NCBI RefSeq assembly: GCF_023074185.1
Contig: NZ_JADPKY010000012.1
Location: 1-64,000, forward strand
Length of the DNA stretch: 64,000 nt
Source: Bradyrhizobium sp. 132
Lineage (GTDB): Bacteria; Pseudomonadota; Alphaproteobacteria; Rhizobiales; Xanthobacteraceae
Direction: 5' to 3'
A model generated the notes under the pieces. The model was not told the origin of the DNA, searched no databases, and saw nothing but the letters and a program-made list of their open reading frames with translations. Positions within the stretch are counted from its first letter, which is position 1, and each line of letters starts with the position of its first letter. A program made the position numbers and the translations under genes. Below are positions 54,686-63,452 of this stretch, in pieces.

Positions 54686-55837
54686 TCACTCCACTCGCGC
54701 CAGCACCGCGAGCCTGCGGATGCCCTTGTTGCGATAGGCGTCGAGGAACGCGTAGTAGTCCTTGAACGACACGCAGCCGTTGGAGTCGCCATTCGGGCCG
54801 AGCATGAAGGTGTGCGCGAGCAGGCCGTCGCGGCCGTAAATCGCGCTCTCGCCGCCGATCGGGGTCAGGCGCAGCGCAGGCACGCCGTGAAACAGCGCCT
54901 CGCGCGGCTTCAGGTCGTAGATATGTGGCGGCGTCACGCCGCGCATGCGGATGCGCGAGGAACGGGGATCGTCGAGATTGGAGCCGAGGCCGGAATGTGC
55001 CTCGAGCTTGGTGCCGTCGGGCAGATACACCGTCTTCGCGCTGATGTCGTAGACCGCGGTGGAGCGGTCATAGGGCGCCGAACCGCCGAGCATGGGGTTC
55101 TGCTCCTTCGGCGCGATGGAAGCGGTCACGCTCGCATCGGCCGAGGCATAGGCGAGCAGGCCGCCGGACGGCTCACGCTTGCCCCAGAGCTTTTCCACCA
55201 TCGACTGCCGCGGCCTTGTAACCGACATCACCGCGGCCTTGGCACGATCGGCGAACGATTTTGGCTTCGCCTCCGGCGCCGGCACGATTTCGGCCGGATC
55301 TGCCGAGGCAAGCTGCACCGGCGCGTCGGCGCGCTTGGACTTCGCAGCGTCAGCGATCTTGGCGGGACCTGACTTCAGGACTTCCGCGACCCTCGCGATC
55401 ACGCTCGGCTTCGCCGTGGCTTCGGCTATCTTGGTTGCGGGCGCGGCGCTCGCTGCATTCGATGTCACGCCTTGGGTCGCAGCGGCGGCAAAGCGATCGT
55501 TGAACATCTCGCGCGAGATTGGCGCGGCCACCTGCAACCGGTCGGGCAAGAGCGCAAAGGCTTCCTTGACGGCCTCACCGGCTTCGCGCAGTGCGACCCT
55601 GGGCGCCCGCTTGATCACGGGCTCGTCGTAGGCGCTGCTGCCGACGGTCGGATAGACGCTGGCGGCAAAAATGTTGCTGTAGACGGTCCAGCCCGCACCA
55701 AGCACGACGCAGCCGATCACGGCGGCGCCAAGCGCGTTTTGGGTGGTCATTTTTCGGGAAGGCTTCCGATAAGAATTGCTCGATAATTCTTTGGACTTCC
55801 GTGCCGCGATACCTTGCGCAGCGATACTCGTACTCAT
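54686..55837 (-). CDS. DUF2778/Tlde1-type L,D-transpeptidase-like protein
   Basis: The 383-residue product has an N-terminal transmembrane anchor (ALGAAVIGCVVLGAGWTVY, about residues 36-54). A low-complexity Ala/Lys-rich linker of about 190 residues follows, then a C-terminal domain with AHSGLGS and NGDSNGCVSFKDYYAFL, the His and Cys motif of the Tlde1/DUF2778 fold. Family enzymes cut or exchange peptidoglycan tetrapeptides and include type VI effectors. Here the anchor suggests a self-wall enzyme. The start MSTSIAAQG follows AAGGCG; an ATG 24 codons upstream is possible. Confidence 0.82.
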   Translation of the reverse strand: MSTSIAAQGIAARKSKELSSNSYRKPSRKMTTQNALGAAVIGCVVLGAGWTVYSNIFAASVYPTVGSSAYDEPVIKRAPRVALREAGEAVKEAFALLPDRLQVAAPISREMFNDRFAAAATQGVTSNAASAAPATKIAEATAKPSVIARVAEVLKSGPAKIADAAKSKRADAPVQLASADPAEIVPAPEAKPKSFADRAKAAVMSVTRPRQSMVEKLWGKREPSGGLLAYASADASVTASIAPKEQNPMLGGSAPYDRSTAVYDISAKTVYLPDGTKLEAHSGLGSNLDDPRSSRIRMRGVTPPHIYDLKPREALFHGVPALRLTPIGGESAIYGRDGLLAHTFMLGPNGDSNGCVSFKDYYAFLDAYRNKGIRRLAVLARVE

Positions 55838-56404
55838 TCGCCTTGCGTCCAGAACGGTGTCACTCAATCCCCCTTCGAAGCGCCGCTGGTCACGATCCGG
55901 GAACAGCATCTCGCAGAGGGTCGGAGCGTCATTAGGGCCACTTTTAGTTAAATGCGGATTAAGTTCGGGCGAATGTGGGGCAATGCATTAACGTCGTCCC
56001 ATTTCGAGAAAAAAGCCCGCAGAACTACGGACTTAAGCGCATCTGTTAACTATAATTCTCGGCCGGATCGGTGCGGTCAGCGAACGTCTCCGACCGCATT
56101 TCTAAGCGCATCCAACCAAGTCGTTTTCGTGGTCTTCAATGCCGCCGACCATAGCGGCGAAGCGTTGCGCCAGGCTGGTGGACGCCGCCTTTGTCACTCC
56201 GCGCGTGATGCGATGTGCTTCGCCTCTCCCCGTCAGAACGGTGGGAGGAGAAAGACCCTGACCGAAAGTTGATCGCACCGGTCTGGAAAAAACCGTGCCG
56301 AGAAAATAGCTGCTGCCTCGGCACTTTTCAGCAGCCTCTGCGTACGATACGGTACCGTATCAACATCGCCTTGAACTGCGCCGGGCACGCAAACGGAGGC
56401 TGGC
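55838..56404. other. 567-base divergent intergenic region
   Basis: No convincing protein frame is found between the DUF2778 gene (-) and the FecR-domain gene (+). The region is more AT-rich than its surroundings. It contains an exact TATAAT at 56051 and a 7-base hairpin (56072-56078/56092-56098). It also contains a strong hairpin with T tracts on both sides at about 56295-56328, described separately. Confidence 0.6.
56051..56328 (+). ncRNA. Candidate small RNA or leader ending at an orphan terminator
   Basis: GTGCCGAG/CTCGGCAC (56295-56302, 56317-56324) is a perfect 8-base stem followed by TTTT on the plus strand. The minus strand also has a T tract beyond the stem. Neither flanking protein gene ends here: both start beyond it, pointing away. 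An exact TATAAT at 56051 gives a plausible start about 260 bases upstream. The alternative is an attenuator in the leader of the FecR gene. I recognise no known RNA family. Confidence 0.3.
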
Positions 56405-56929
56405 ATGAGAGCGATCGCACGCGCTGGATTTTTCACTCTGGCATCGTCGTTTCTGTTGATCGGATCTGCGATTGCGCAGCCTGCTGCCAATGCCGGCTGC
56501 ACCGCGTCACCGTCGGCCGCAGGCACACAGACCTGGCGTTGCGACAACGGCATTACGATCGTTGCGGAAAGCGGCGCCAGATTTGAACTTAAGGACGCCA
56601 ACCGCGACGGACATATAGACTCCGTGGAGTTGAGCAGCAAAGCGCTGCTGGTCGAGGTCCCCAAGAAGCCCGGCGGCACCCCCTTCAAGGTGCTGACGCC
56701 GCAGGCGATCGCCGCGGTGCGCGGCACGAAATGGGCGGTCGATGTCACGGAGGCCAAGACTTCCGTCTTCGTCGCCGACGGCCGTGTCGGCGTCAGCCGC
56801 AGGAGCCGCGGACGCGGCGTCGTTTTAGCCCCCGGTGAAGGGGTCGACGTGGAAGCGACCGGTCCGTTGACCGTCAAGACATGGGGCCAGCCGCGCGTCG
56901 ATGCGCTGATGGCAAGACTCGGTCAATAG
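56405..56929 (+). CDS. Exported FecR-domain protein with EF-hand loop
   Basis: The 174-residue product has a signal peptide (ASSFLLIGSAIAQ). The mature protein has two N-terminal cysteines (GCTASP, WRCDNG), then a perfect 12-residue EF-hand calcium loop, DANRDGHIDSVE at residues 64-75. A FecR-type beta domain follows (FKVLTPQAIAAVRGTKWAVDV, SVFVADGRVGVSR, VVLAPGEGVDVE). It is predicted periplasmic. The CHASE2-cyclase gene follows 77 bases downstream, and the two are likely one sensory unit in which FecR-type proteins talk to the CHASE2 sensor. Confidence 0.87.
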   Translation: MRAIARAGFFTLASSFLLIGSAIAQPAANAGCTASPSAAGTQTWRCDNGITIVAESGARFELKDANRDGHIDSVELSSKALLVEVPKKPGGTPFKVLTPQAIAAVRGTKWAVDVTEAKTSVFVADGRVGVSRRSRGRGVVLAPGEGVDVEATGPLTVKTWGQPRVDALMARLGQ

Positions 56930-57006
56930 GATTTGGCCAATAAGGCTTGGTCGACACGGCCCGATCAGTCAGGCCCTGACAACAGAGAAGATTGCAGTAC
57001 GACGTG

Positions 57007-58893
57007 ATGAAAAGACGCGTTCAGATCCTGGTGGCACTCGCCCTTACCGCCCTGTGGGGCGCGGGCATCTATGCCAGTCACGCCAACGGTCATCTTCGCT
57101 TTCTCGATCGCCTCGAGGCGACGCTGACGGATTGGCGGACGCAGGTCCGCGGCGTACAGGCTCCACCCGATCTCGTCACCATCGTCGCGATCGACGACAC
57201 CGTGGTCAAGCGCGGCGGCAGCTATCCGCTGCCACGCGCCGATCTCGCCCGTGTCGTCGACACCATCGTGCAGTTCAAGCCGAAGGTCGTCGCGATCGAC
57301 CTGCTGCTGGTCGACCGCAGCGCTGCGATCGGTGACGCCACGCTGGCAAATACGCTGGCTACCGGTCCCATGGTCCTCGCCGCTGCGGCAATCTTCCCGT
57401 CCGCCAGCGAGACCGTGGCACCCAGCAGTCAGGGCCCCCTCGCCGTGCTGCCGCAGGCCGAGCGCTTCCTGCTGCCCTTGCCGGCATTCGCCGACCACGC
57501 CGAGGTCGGCGTCGTCAACGTTGCGACCGGACAATCCGGTTCGCCGCTCTCGGTGCCGATGCTGTTCCGGACGAGCGACAAGGTCGAGCTGTCATTTCCG
57601 CTGCGCGTCGCGATACGCGCGCTCGACAAGCCGCTGACGATCGCGCCGGACCACCTCCTGCTCGGCGACCGCACGGTGCCGACCGACACCGATTTCGCGC
57701 TGCCGATCACCTATTACGGCCCGCGCCGCACCATCCGCACTGTCAGCGCGCAGAGCATCTTCGACGGCACGCTCAATCGCTCGGCGATCGAGAACCGGAT
57801 TGTCGTGATCGGCGCCTCGGTCGCAGGCGGCGGTGACTTCTATCCGACACCGTTCGATTCCCTGATGCCCGGCGTCGAGGTGGTCTCGACCGCGATCACC
57901 CATCTCGTCGCCGGTGACGGCATCGTGCGTGACCGCAAGGTCCACATCGCCGACGCGCTCATCGCGATCCTGTTGCCAATGCTGCTGGTGGGCCTGCTCG
58001 CCTGGCGGCGCAGCGCGCTCGGCCTCGTCGCGGCGGCCGGGGTGATGATCGCCTGGGCCGGGCTCAATCTGTTCGCGTTCACGCACGGCGTCTGGCTGAA
58101 TGCCGCGACCACGCTCGCCGCGGCAGTGCCGCCGGTGGTGGTCTTCGGCGGCGTGCAGCTGTGGGCGGGAGGCCGGCGCACGCAATATCTTGCCGCGAAG
58201 AGCCGGTCGCTCGCGCAATTCCAGGCACCCGCCGTGCAGGACTGGCTGGCGCGCGATCCGAATTTCCTGTCAAAACCCGTCCGGCAGGACGCGGCCGTGG
58301 TTTTCATCGATCTCTCCGGTTTCACGGCGCTGAGCGAGCGGATCGATCCGGACGAGCTCCAGGACATTCTGAAGGCGTTTCACGCATTGATCGACAAGGC
58401 CGCGGTCGATTGCGGCGGCATGATCAGCGGCTTTCTCGGCGACGGCGCCATGATCCTGTTCGGCCTGCCCGGCGCGATGCCCGACGACGCCGCACGCGCG
58501 CTGAAATGCGCGATCGACCTGCACCGCGGCGTCGAACGCTGGATCGTGTCATTGCCCCCTGCGATCAGGGATCAGCTCGACTTCAAGATCGGCGCGCATT
58601 TCGGCCCGATCGTCGCCTCCCGCCTCGGCGAAAGCCATCAGCACATCACGGCGACGGGCGACACCGTCAATGTCGCGAGCCGGTTAATGGAGGTCGCCGT
58701 CCAGAACGACGCGCGCCTCGCGCTCAGCGATGTTCTGCTGGATACGGCCGACTTCCACGGCGCTCCCGACGGCATTCTGACGGGCCCCCTGCTCACGCAG
58801 GTCCGCGGCCGCTCCGGCATCGTGACCGTGTGGTTCTGGCGCGACCAGAACAGGCCGAACCAGGCCATGACCAAGGCTGAGATGATCGACTGA
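57007..58893 (+). CDS. CHASE2-domain adenylate/guanylate cyclase
   Basis: The 628-residue membrane protein has an N-terminal helix, a periplasmic CHASE2 sensor (about residues 30-310, with VVAIDLLLVDR and NRIVVIGASVAGGGDFYPTP) and three transmembrane helices (about residues 317-390). The C-terminal class III cyclase domain has metal aspartates D435 (FIDLSGFT) and D479 (LGDGAMILFG) and the ATGDTVNVASRL motif. It makes cAMP or cGMP in response to a periplasmic signal. ATG 57007 was chosen over a TTG five codons upstream. Confidence 0.93.
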   Translation: MKRRVQILVALALTALWGAGIYASHANGHLRFLDRLEATLTDWRTQVRGVQAPPDLVTIVAIDDTVVKRGGSYPLPRADLARVVDTIVQFKPKVVAIDLLLVDRSAAIGDATLANTLATGPMVLAAAAIFPSASETVAPSSQGPLAVLPQAERFLLPLPAFADHAEVGVVNVATGQSGSPLSVPMLFRTSDKVELSFPLRVAIRALDKPLTIAPDHLLLGDRTVPTDTDFALPITYYGPRRTIRTVSAQSIFDGTLNRSAIENRIVVIGASVAGGGDFYPTPFDSLMPGVEVVSTAITHLVAGDGIVRDRKVHIADALIAILLPMLLVGLLAWRRSALGLVAAAGVMIAWAGLNLFAFTHGVWLNAATTLAAAVPPVVVFGGVQLWAGGRRTQYLAAKSRSLAQFQAPAVQDWLARDPNFLSKPVRQDAAVVFIDLSGFTALSERIDPDELQDILKAFHALIDKAAVDCGGMISGFLGDGAMILFGLPGAMPDDAARALKCAIDLHRGVERWIVSLPPAIRDQLDFKIGAHFGPIVASRLGESHQHITATGDTVNVASRLMEVAVQNDARLALSDVLLDTADFHGAPDGILTGPLLTQVRGRSGIVTVWFWRDQNRPNQAMTKAEMID

Positions 58894-58920
58894 AGGCTCC
58901 GCCGTCGTCCCGACGAAGAG

Positions 58921-60423
58921 CTACCGCGCTTCCGGCGGCGGCGAGCGGTCCAGCACGTCGCCCTTGGCGCCTTCGAGCAGATCGATGCCGTAGGTCTCGA
59001 CCACGAGCGGACCGCGCTTGCGCTGCAATTGCGCAATTTGCGTCACCTTCGCAAAAAGGTCGTGGACGGCGGGATGGCCGTCGCTGCGCAGCTCGTCGAC
59101 ATAGATCAGCTTGCGTGCAAGCAGCTTTGGATCTGGCTCGGCCATGTTGACCCAGCGGATGCGCTGGTTCTGCTGGGCCACGCAGGTGCCGCGCGGCAAA
59201 TAGAAAGCGAGCCAGCCCGTGGTGCCGTAGTCAGGCGCAAGCACGCAGGTCGCGCCATTGCGGGCGCGCACGGCTTCGATCTCCGCGGCAAGCTCGCGCC
59301 AGCCGACGCCGACGCTGCGCACGGTCGCATCGCGGCGATAGAGGGACAGCCAGCCGGTGTTGGCCTGCACGATCAGCGCGGCAAACATCACGATGCCCAC
59401 GGGCGCAGCCCAGCGCAGGCAGAAATCCGCCAGGCGCCGCTGGCGCGGCTTCCACTGCACGAGATTGGCGGCGGCGGCGGCCGCGATAACGAAGGGCGGA
59501 TAGACCGGCGCGAACCAGTTGGCCTCGACGCGGGCATGCAGCGAATGCCAGACGAAATAGGCGACAACGGTCCAGAACATCGTCTCGATCAGCACGCGCG
59601 AGGCCAGCGCGCCGGCGCGGCGCCAGGTCAGCGCGTGCAGCCCCATTGCGCCGAGGATGAAGACGAGCGGAGTTGCGAACGCGATCTGGGTCGGAATCAG
59701 CTCGGCGATAAAGACCGGCCGAAAGTCCTCGATCTTGGCGCGGCCGAGCTGCTTTGCGAACGAGACCCATTGATGGTCCGCATTCCAGAGGATCACCGGC
59801 GAGAACAGCGCGAGCGCAACGAGGCCACCGAGATAGGGCCAGGGCGACAGAAACCAATGCCGCAGTTTCGGCACGGTCGCGAGCCAGATCAGGATCGCCA
59901 GGCCAAAGAACATCGCGGTGTATTTCGACAACAGCGCCGCGCCGACGGCTACGCCGACCGCGAGCCACCAGGCGCCGCGACCGGTTTCCAGCACTTTTGC
60001 GAGAAAGAACAGCACGAAGCTGGAGGCAACCAGAAGCGGCGCATCGGGCGTGACGATCAGCGTTCCGACCGAGGCCAGCAGCGTCACGTTGAGCAGGATG
60101 GCGCTGGTCGCCGCCACCCGCGCGCCGCCGAACAGGATTGCGGCGGAGCGATAGATCGCGTAGCTCATAGGCAGCGCAAGCAGGATCGATACCAGGCGGA
60201 CGCCGAGCTCGGTGTCGCCGGCGATCATGGTGCCGGCGCGGATGACGTAGGCAACCATCGGCGGGTGATCGTAATACCCCCCGGCGAGGTTCTTCGACCA
60301 CATCCAGTAATAGGCTTCGTCGAAGGTGATCGGCGTGAATGCGGCTGCGACGAGCCGCAAGCCGACCAGCGCAAGGATCACCAGCGCCGTATTGCGGACG
60401 ATCCGCGCGTCAGCCCCGCCCAT
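58921..60423 (-). CDS. Glycosyltransferase family 39 (ArnT/PMT-like) membrane protein
   Basis: The 500-residue, about 11-helix GT-C enzyme has the first-loop acidic motif FDEAYYWMWSKNLAGGYYDHPP and TPDAPLLVASSFVLFF. It transfers a sugar from a polyprenyl-phosphate donor on the outer face of the inner membrane to lipid A, protein or another acceptor. The gene upstream makes the matching lipid-linked donor, 6 bases apart on the same strand. Confidence 0.92.
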   Translation of the reverse strand: MGGADARIVRNTALVILALVGLRLVAAAFTPITFDEAYYWMWSKNLAGGYYDHPPMVAYVIRAGTMIAGDTELGVRLVSILLALPMSYAIYRSAAILFGGARVAATSAILLNVTLLASVGTLIVTPDAPLLVASSFVLFFLAKVLETGRGAWWLAVGVAVGAALLSKYTAMFFGLAILIWLATVPKLRHWFLSPWPYLGGLVALALFSPVILWNADHQWVSFAKQLGRAKIEDFRPVFIAELIPTQIAFATPLVFILGAMGLHALTWRRAGALASRVLIETMFWTVVAYFVWHSLHARVEANWFAPVYPPFVIAAAAAANLVQWKPRQRRLADFCLRWAAPVGIVMFAALIVQANTGWLSLYRRDATVRSVGVGWRELAAEIEAVRARNGATCVLAPDYGTTGWLAFYLPRGTCVAQQNQRIRWVNMAEPDPKLLARKLIYVDELRSDGHPAVHDLFAKVTQIAQLQRKRGPLVVETYGIDLLEGAKGDVLDRSPPPEAR

Positions 60424-60429
60424 CGTGAG

Positions 60430-61575
60430 CTACTTCTTGCGCCAGACGAACAGTCCGGACATCGCGTAGTTCCACACCACGCCCATCAGCGCACCGGCCG
60501 CACCCGCAAGCCACCAGATCGGCTCCTGGTCGTAGACCGAGAAGGCGACGCCGACATTGGCGAGCAGACCGACGCTGCACACGATGTAGAACGCGATCAG
60601 GCCGCGCAGCAGCGCAAAGCCCTTCAGCCGCTGGTCGCGATAGGTGAGGAAGTTGTTGAGGACGAAATTGCTGGTCATCGCGATGATGGCGCCGGAGGCC
60701 TGCGCTTCCGCGAACGGCTGCTTGAACAGCTCAAGCGATATGAACAGGGTGGTGAGATGCACCACGAGGCCGATGCCGCCGACCATTGCGAACAGCAGGA
60801 AGCGTAGCGAGACAGCATCGTTGGTGAACTTCGCCAGCACCAGGCCGAGAAAATCCAGCGCGACCATGGAATCGAGTTTGCTTTCGCCGTGCTGGCGCTC
60901 TCCGAACGTGTAAGGAATTTCGATGGCGCGCAAGGTGCCGTTCGCGCTCGCGACGAGGTCGAGCAGGATCTTGAAGCCGTGCACGGAAAGTTTCGGCGCG
61001 AGCTGCTCGAAGCGGTCGCGGCGAACCATGAAGAAGCCGCTCATGGGATCGGCGATCTCGACCCGCAGCGCCTTCCTGGCGAGTTCGGTCGCCAATGCAC
61101 TGGCGCCGGCGCGCTGCTTGTTGAAGCCTTCGCTCTTGTAGCCCTCGATGTAGCGGCTGCCGACCACGAGCTCGGCCTGCCCGCTCGCGAGCAGCGACAG
61201 CATTTTCGGCAGCTGCGTCTCGTCGTGCTGGAGGTCGGCGTCGATCACGGCCGCATAGGGCGCGCTTGAGGCCAGGATGCCCTCGATGCAGGCCCCCGAC
61301 AGGCCGCGGCGGCCGATACGGCGGACACAGCGCACGCGGCTGTCGCGCCGGGCCAGCGCGCGCACGACGTCCCAGGTGCCATCAGGCGAATTATCATCGA
61401 CGAACACGACTTCCCAGGCGATGCCGGCCAGCGCTGCCTGCAGCCGCCGGTACAGCACCGTGACATTGTCCCGCTCGTTGAAGGTCGGGACGACGACCGA
61501 CAATTCCGGCGATGGGGAAGCCGCCTGCGGGGCCTGCGGCGTGTTGTCGGAGCCCGGTCTGATCGCTTCGTTCAT
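60430..61575 (-). CDS. Polyprenol-phosphate glycosyltransferase (GT2) fused to GtrA domain
   Basis: The 381-residue product has an N-terminal DPM1-like GT2 domain: LSVVVPTFNERDNV, VVFVDDNSPDGTWDVV and VIDADLQHDE with the DxD-type acid. MSGFFMVRR and ERQHGESK follow. The C-terminal 120 residues form four GtrA-type helices thought to flip the lipid-linked sugar. It makes polyprenyl-phosphate-hexose for the GT39 enzyme encoded next. The start MNEAIRPGSDN was chosen over a longer frame. Confidence 0.93.
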   Translation of the reverse strand: MNEAIRPGSDNTPQAPQAASPSPELSVVVPTFNERDNVTVLYRRLQAALAGIAWEVVFVDDNSPDGTWDVVRALARRDSRVRCVRRIGRRGLSGACIEGILASSAPYAAVIDADLQHDETQLPKMLSLLASGQAELVVGSRYIEGYKSEGFNKQRAGASALATELARKALRVEIADPMSGFFMVRRDRFEQLAPKLSVHGFKILLDLVASANGTLRAIEIPYTFGERQHGESKLDSMVALDFLGLVLAKFTNDAVSLRFLLFAMVGGIGLVVHLTTLFISLELFKQPFAEAQASGAIIAMTSNFVLNNFLTYRDQRLKGFALLRGLIAFYIVCSVGLLANVGVAFSVYDQEPIWWLAGAAGALMGVVWNYAMSGLFVWRKK

Positions 61576-61804
61576 GAGGGCAGCGTATATCCGCCGCGTC
61601 TTGCGCTGCCAAGAACTTGCGCTACCAAGCCGGGGGTTCTCTGGAGAACGGCCCAAAAGGGGCCCTAAAATGCCAACGACCCCGGAACGGCGGGCCGCGC
61701 GTACATCCGGCGCAGCCTGAGCTATCCCAAGGTCGTTCCAGCGCCGGAGTTTTTCGCTCAACGTCGCCGTTAGAAACTAAATAGGAACGACAAAGCCGGT
61801 TTGC

Positions 61805-61825
61805 AAGGGGCGAAAGGCGCCCTTT
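61805..61825. terminator. Weak hairpin after small membrane-protein gene
   Basis: An 8-base stem AAGGGGCG/CGCCCTTT with one wobble and loop AAAGG lies just past the stop of the minus-strand gene ending at 61834. The T tail is on the plus strand, so its role as terminator for the minus gene is uncertain. Confidence 0.4.
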
Positions 61826-61833
61826 TCAGGCCT

Positions 61834-62037
61834 TTATTGGTTCGGGACTTCCTTGATCACCGGCCCGCGTGGCGCGGGCGCGGCAGGGGCCGCCGGCGCC
61901 GTAGCCGAGGCCGGGTCAACTTTCACGGGCTTGGGCGGCTTGCCGTACTGGCCGATTGGCCCGAAGACGACGGCGACCGCAAGCACGATCGCCGCGACGA
62001 TCGCCCCCAAAATGCCACCCACCGACTCAGACGACAT
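61834..62037 (-). CDS. Small membrane protein with Pro/Ala tail
   Basis: The 67-residue product has one transmembrane helix (GGILGAIVAAIVLAVAVVFG) followed by a KPPKPVK and Ala/Pro-rich extramembrane tail ending VIKEVPNQ. The start MSSESVGG was chosen because the 26 upstream codons look non-coding. It has no known function; small single-helix proteins of this kind often act as regulators or anchors. Confidence 0.65.
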   Translation of the reverse strand: MSSESVGGILGAIVAAIVLAVAVVFGPIGQYGKPPKPVKVDPASATAPAAPAAPAPRGPVIKEVPNQ

Positions 62038-62128
62038 GGAAACCCATCCCTGTTCCAGATGCCCCCACTGATACCATGGATCAGCGCACAGCCGGAAGGG
62101 CTTGCGGGACGCCAACGCTCAAGGGGGG

Positions 62129-62509
62129 CTATTTCTGGGGCGGCCTATGCTTGACGAAGGCCGTCACGATGTCCTTCTGCGCCGCTTCCACGGCCCTGTT
62201 CGCGGTGGCGAGATGGGCGCCGCCATCAATGGTCGGATACTGCGTGGTGAGAAAGTCGAGCAGCGCCACACGGTAATATTGCCGCTCCGACGGACAGGCG
62301 CCGGCGACCGAGCGGCCGAAATCCTGCTCCGACTTGCCCTGATTGCTATCACGCGAATATTCCCGCGCCAGGCAATGCCAGTAATCGTCGCGGCCCTGCA
62401 TGGCGAGCTTCTGCGCACCCTTGGCATCGTCATCGTCGGCCATGACTGAAGATATCATGGCAGCAGATGTCATCATAACGAGCGCCGCTCCCACCATCAG
62501 CATCCGCAT
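62129..62509 (-). CDS. Small secreted protein with conserved cysteines
   Basis: The 126-residue product starts MRMLMVGAALVMM after AGGAGA. A signal peptide is cut near SVMADDDD. The mature protein starts with an acidic patch and contains two cysteines (DDYWHCLAREY, VAGACPSERQYYRV) and a helical C-terminus (ANRAVEAAQKDIVTAFVK). It is probably periplasmic; the function is unknown. Confidence 0.75.
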   Translation of the reverse strand: MRMLMVGAALVMMTSAAMISSVMADDDDAKGAQKLAMQGRDDYWHCLAREYSRDSNQGKSEQDFGRSVAGACPSERQYYRVALLDFLTTQYPTIDGGAHLATANRAVEAAQKDIVTAFVKHRPPQK

Positions 62510-62622
62510 CTTGTTCTCCTTTTTTTGCGGGTCCTGTCGCGACCTTAGACGGGGCGTCGCAACTGGCCAATCACATCTGGTTTGACTAGGATGAGGTCCC
62601 TCCCCTCGATGCGAGTCCTCCC

Positions 62623-63444
62623 GTGGCCAAAGCAAAAACCGCGTCCAAAAAATCCGGCAACATCTTCATCGGCATCGGCGGCTGGACTTTCGAGCCCTGG
62701 CGCGGCGTGTTCTATCCGGAGAAGCTGACGCAGGCGAAGGAGCTATCCTACGCGGCCTCGAAGCTGACCTCGATCGAGATCAACGGCACCTATTACGGCT
62801 CGCAGAAGCCGGAGAGCTTTCGCAAATGGGCAGGCGAAGTACCGGAGGGTTTCGTGTTTTCATTGAAGGGACCGCGCTTCGCCACCAACCGCCGCGTGCT
62901 GGCGGAAGCCGGCGATTCCATCAAGCGTTTCTATGATTCCGGCGTACTGGAACTCGGCGATCATCTTGGGCCGGTGCTGTGGCAGTTCGCGCCGACCAAG
63001 AAATTCGACGGCGCCGATTTCGGCAAGTTCCTCGAGCTGTTGCCGCGCAAGCTCGAGGGGCGCGCACTGCGCCATGTCGTCGAGGTCCGTCACGACAGTT
63101 TTTGCACGCCAGACTTCGTCGCGCTGATCCGCGAATTCGAGACGCCCGTCGTGTTCGCCGAACACGGCAAATATCCGGCGATCGCCGACGTTGCCGGCGA
63201 TTTCGTCTATGCGCGGCTCCAGAAGGGCAATGACGAGATCAAGACCTGCTATCCGCCGAAGCAGCTCGATGCCTGGGCCAAGCGGTTTCAGGACTGGGCC
63301 GAGGGAAGTGAACCCGATGACCTGCCGAAGGTCGACCAGGCCAAGCCGAAGAAGGAGCCGCGCGACGTGTTTGCCTATGTCATCCACGAGGGCAAGGTGC
63401 GCGCGCCGGCCGGCGCCATGGAACTGATCGCGCGAGTGACCTGA
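62623..63444 (+). CDS. DUF72 family protein
   Basis: The 273-residue predicted TIM-barrel of the DUF72/YecE family has IFIGIGGWTFEPWRGVFYP, TSIEINGTYYG, PEGFVFSLKGPRFATN, GPVLWQFAPT and VEVRHDSF. The biochemical role is unknown. GTG 62623 is the start. The first residues, AKAKTASKKSG, are basic. The DUF488 gene follows 9 bases on and begins with a similar basic leader, so the two act together or share history. Confidence 0.92.
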   Translation: MAKAKTASKKSGNIFIGIGGWTFEPWRGVFYPEKLTQAKELSYAASKLTSIEINGTYYGSQKPESFRKWAGEVPEGFVFSLKGPRFATNRRVLAEAGDSIKRFYDSGVLELGDHLGPVLWQFAPTKKFDGADFGKFLELLPRKLEGRALRHVVEVRHDSFCTPDFVALIREFETPVVFAEHGKYPAIADVAGDFVYARLQKGNDEIKTCYPPKQLDAWAKRFQDWAEGSEPDDLPKVDQAKPKKEPRDVFAYVIHEGKVRAPAGAMELIARVT

Positions 63445-63452
63445 GGTGTTTC

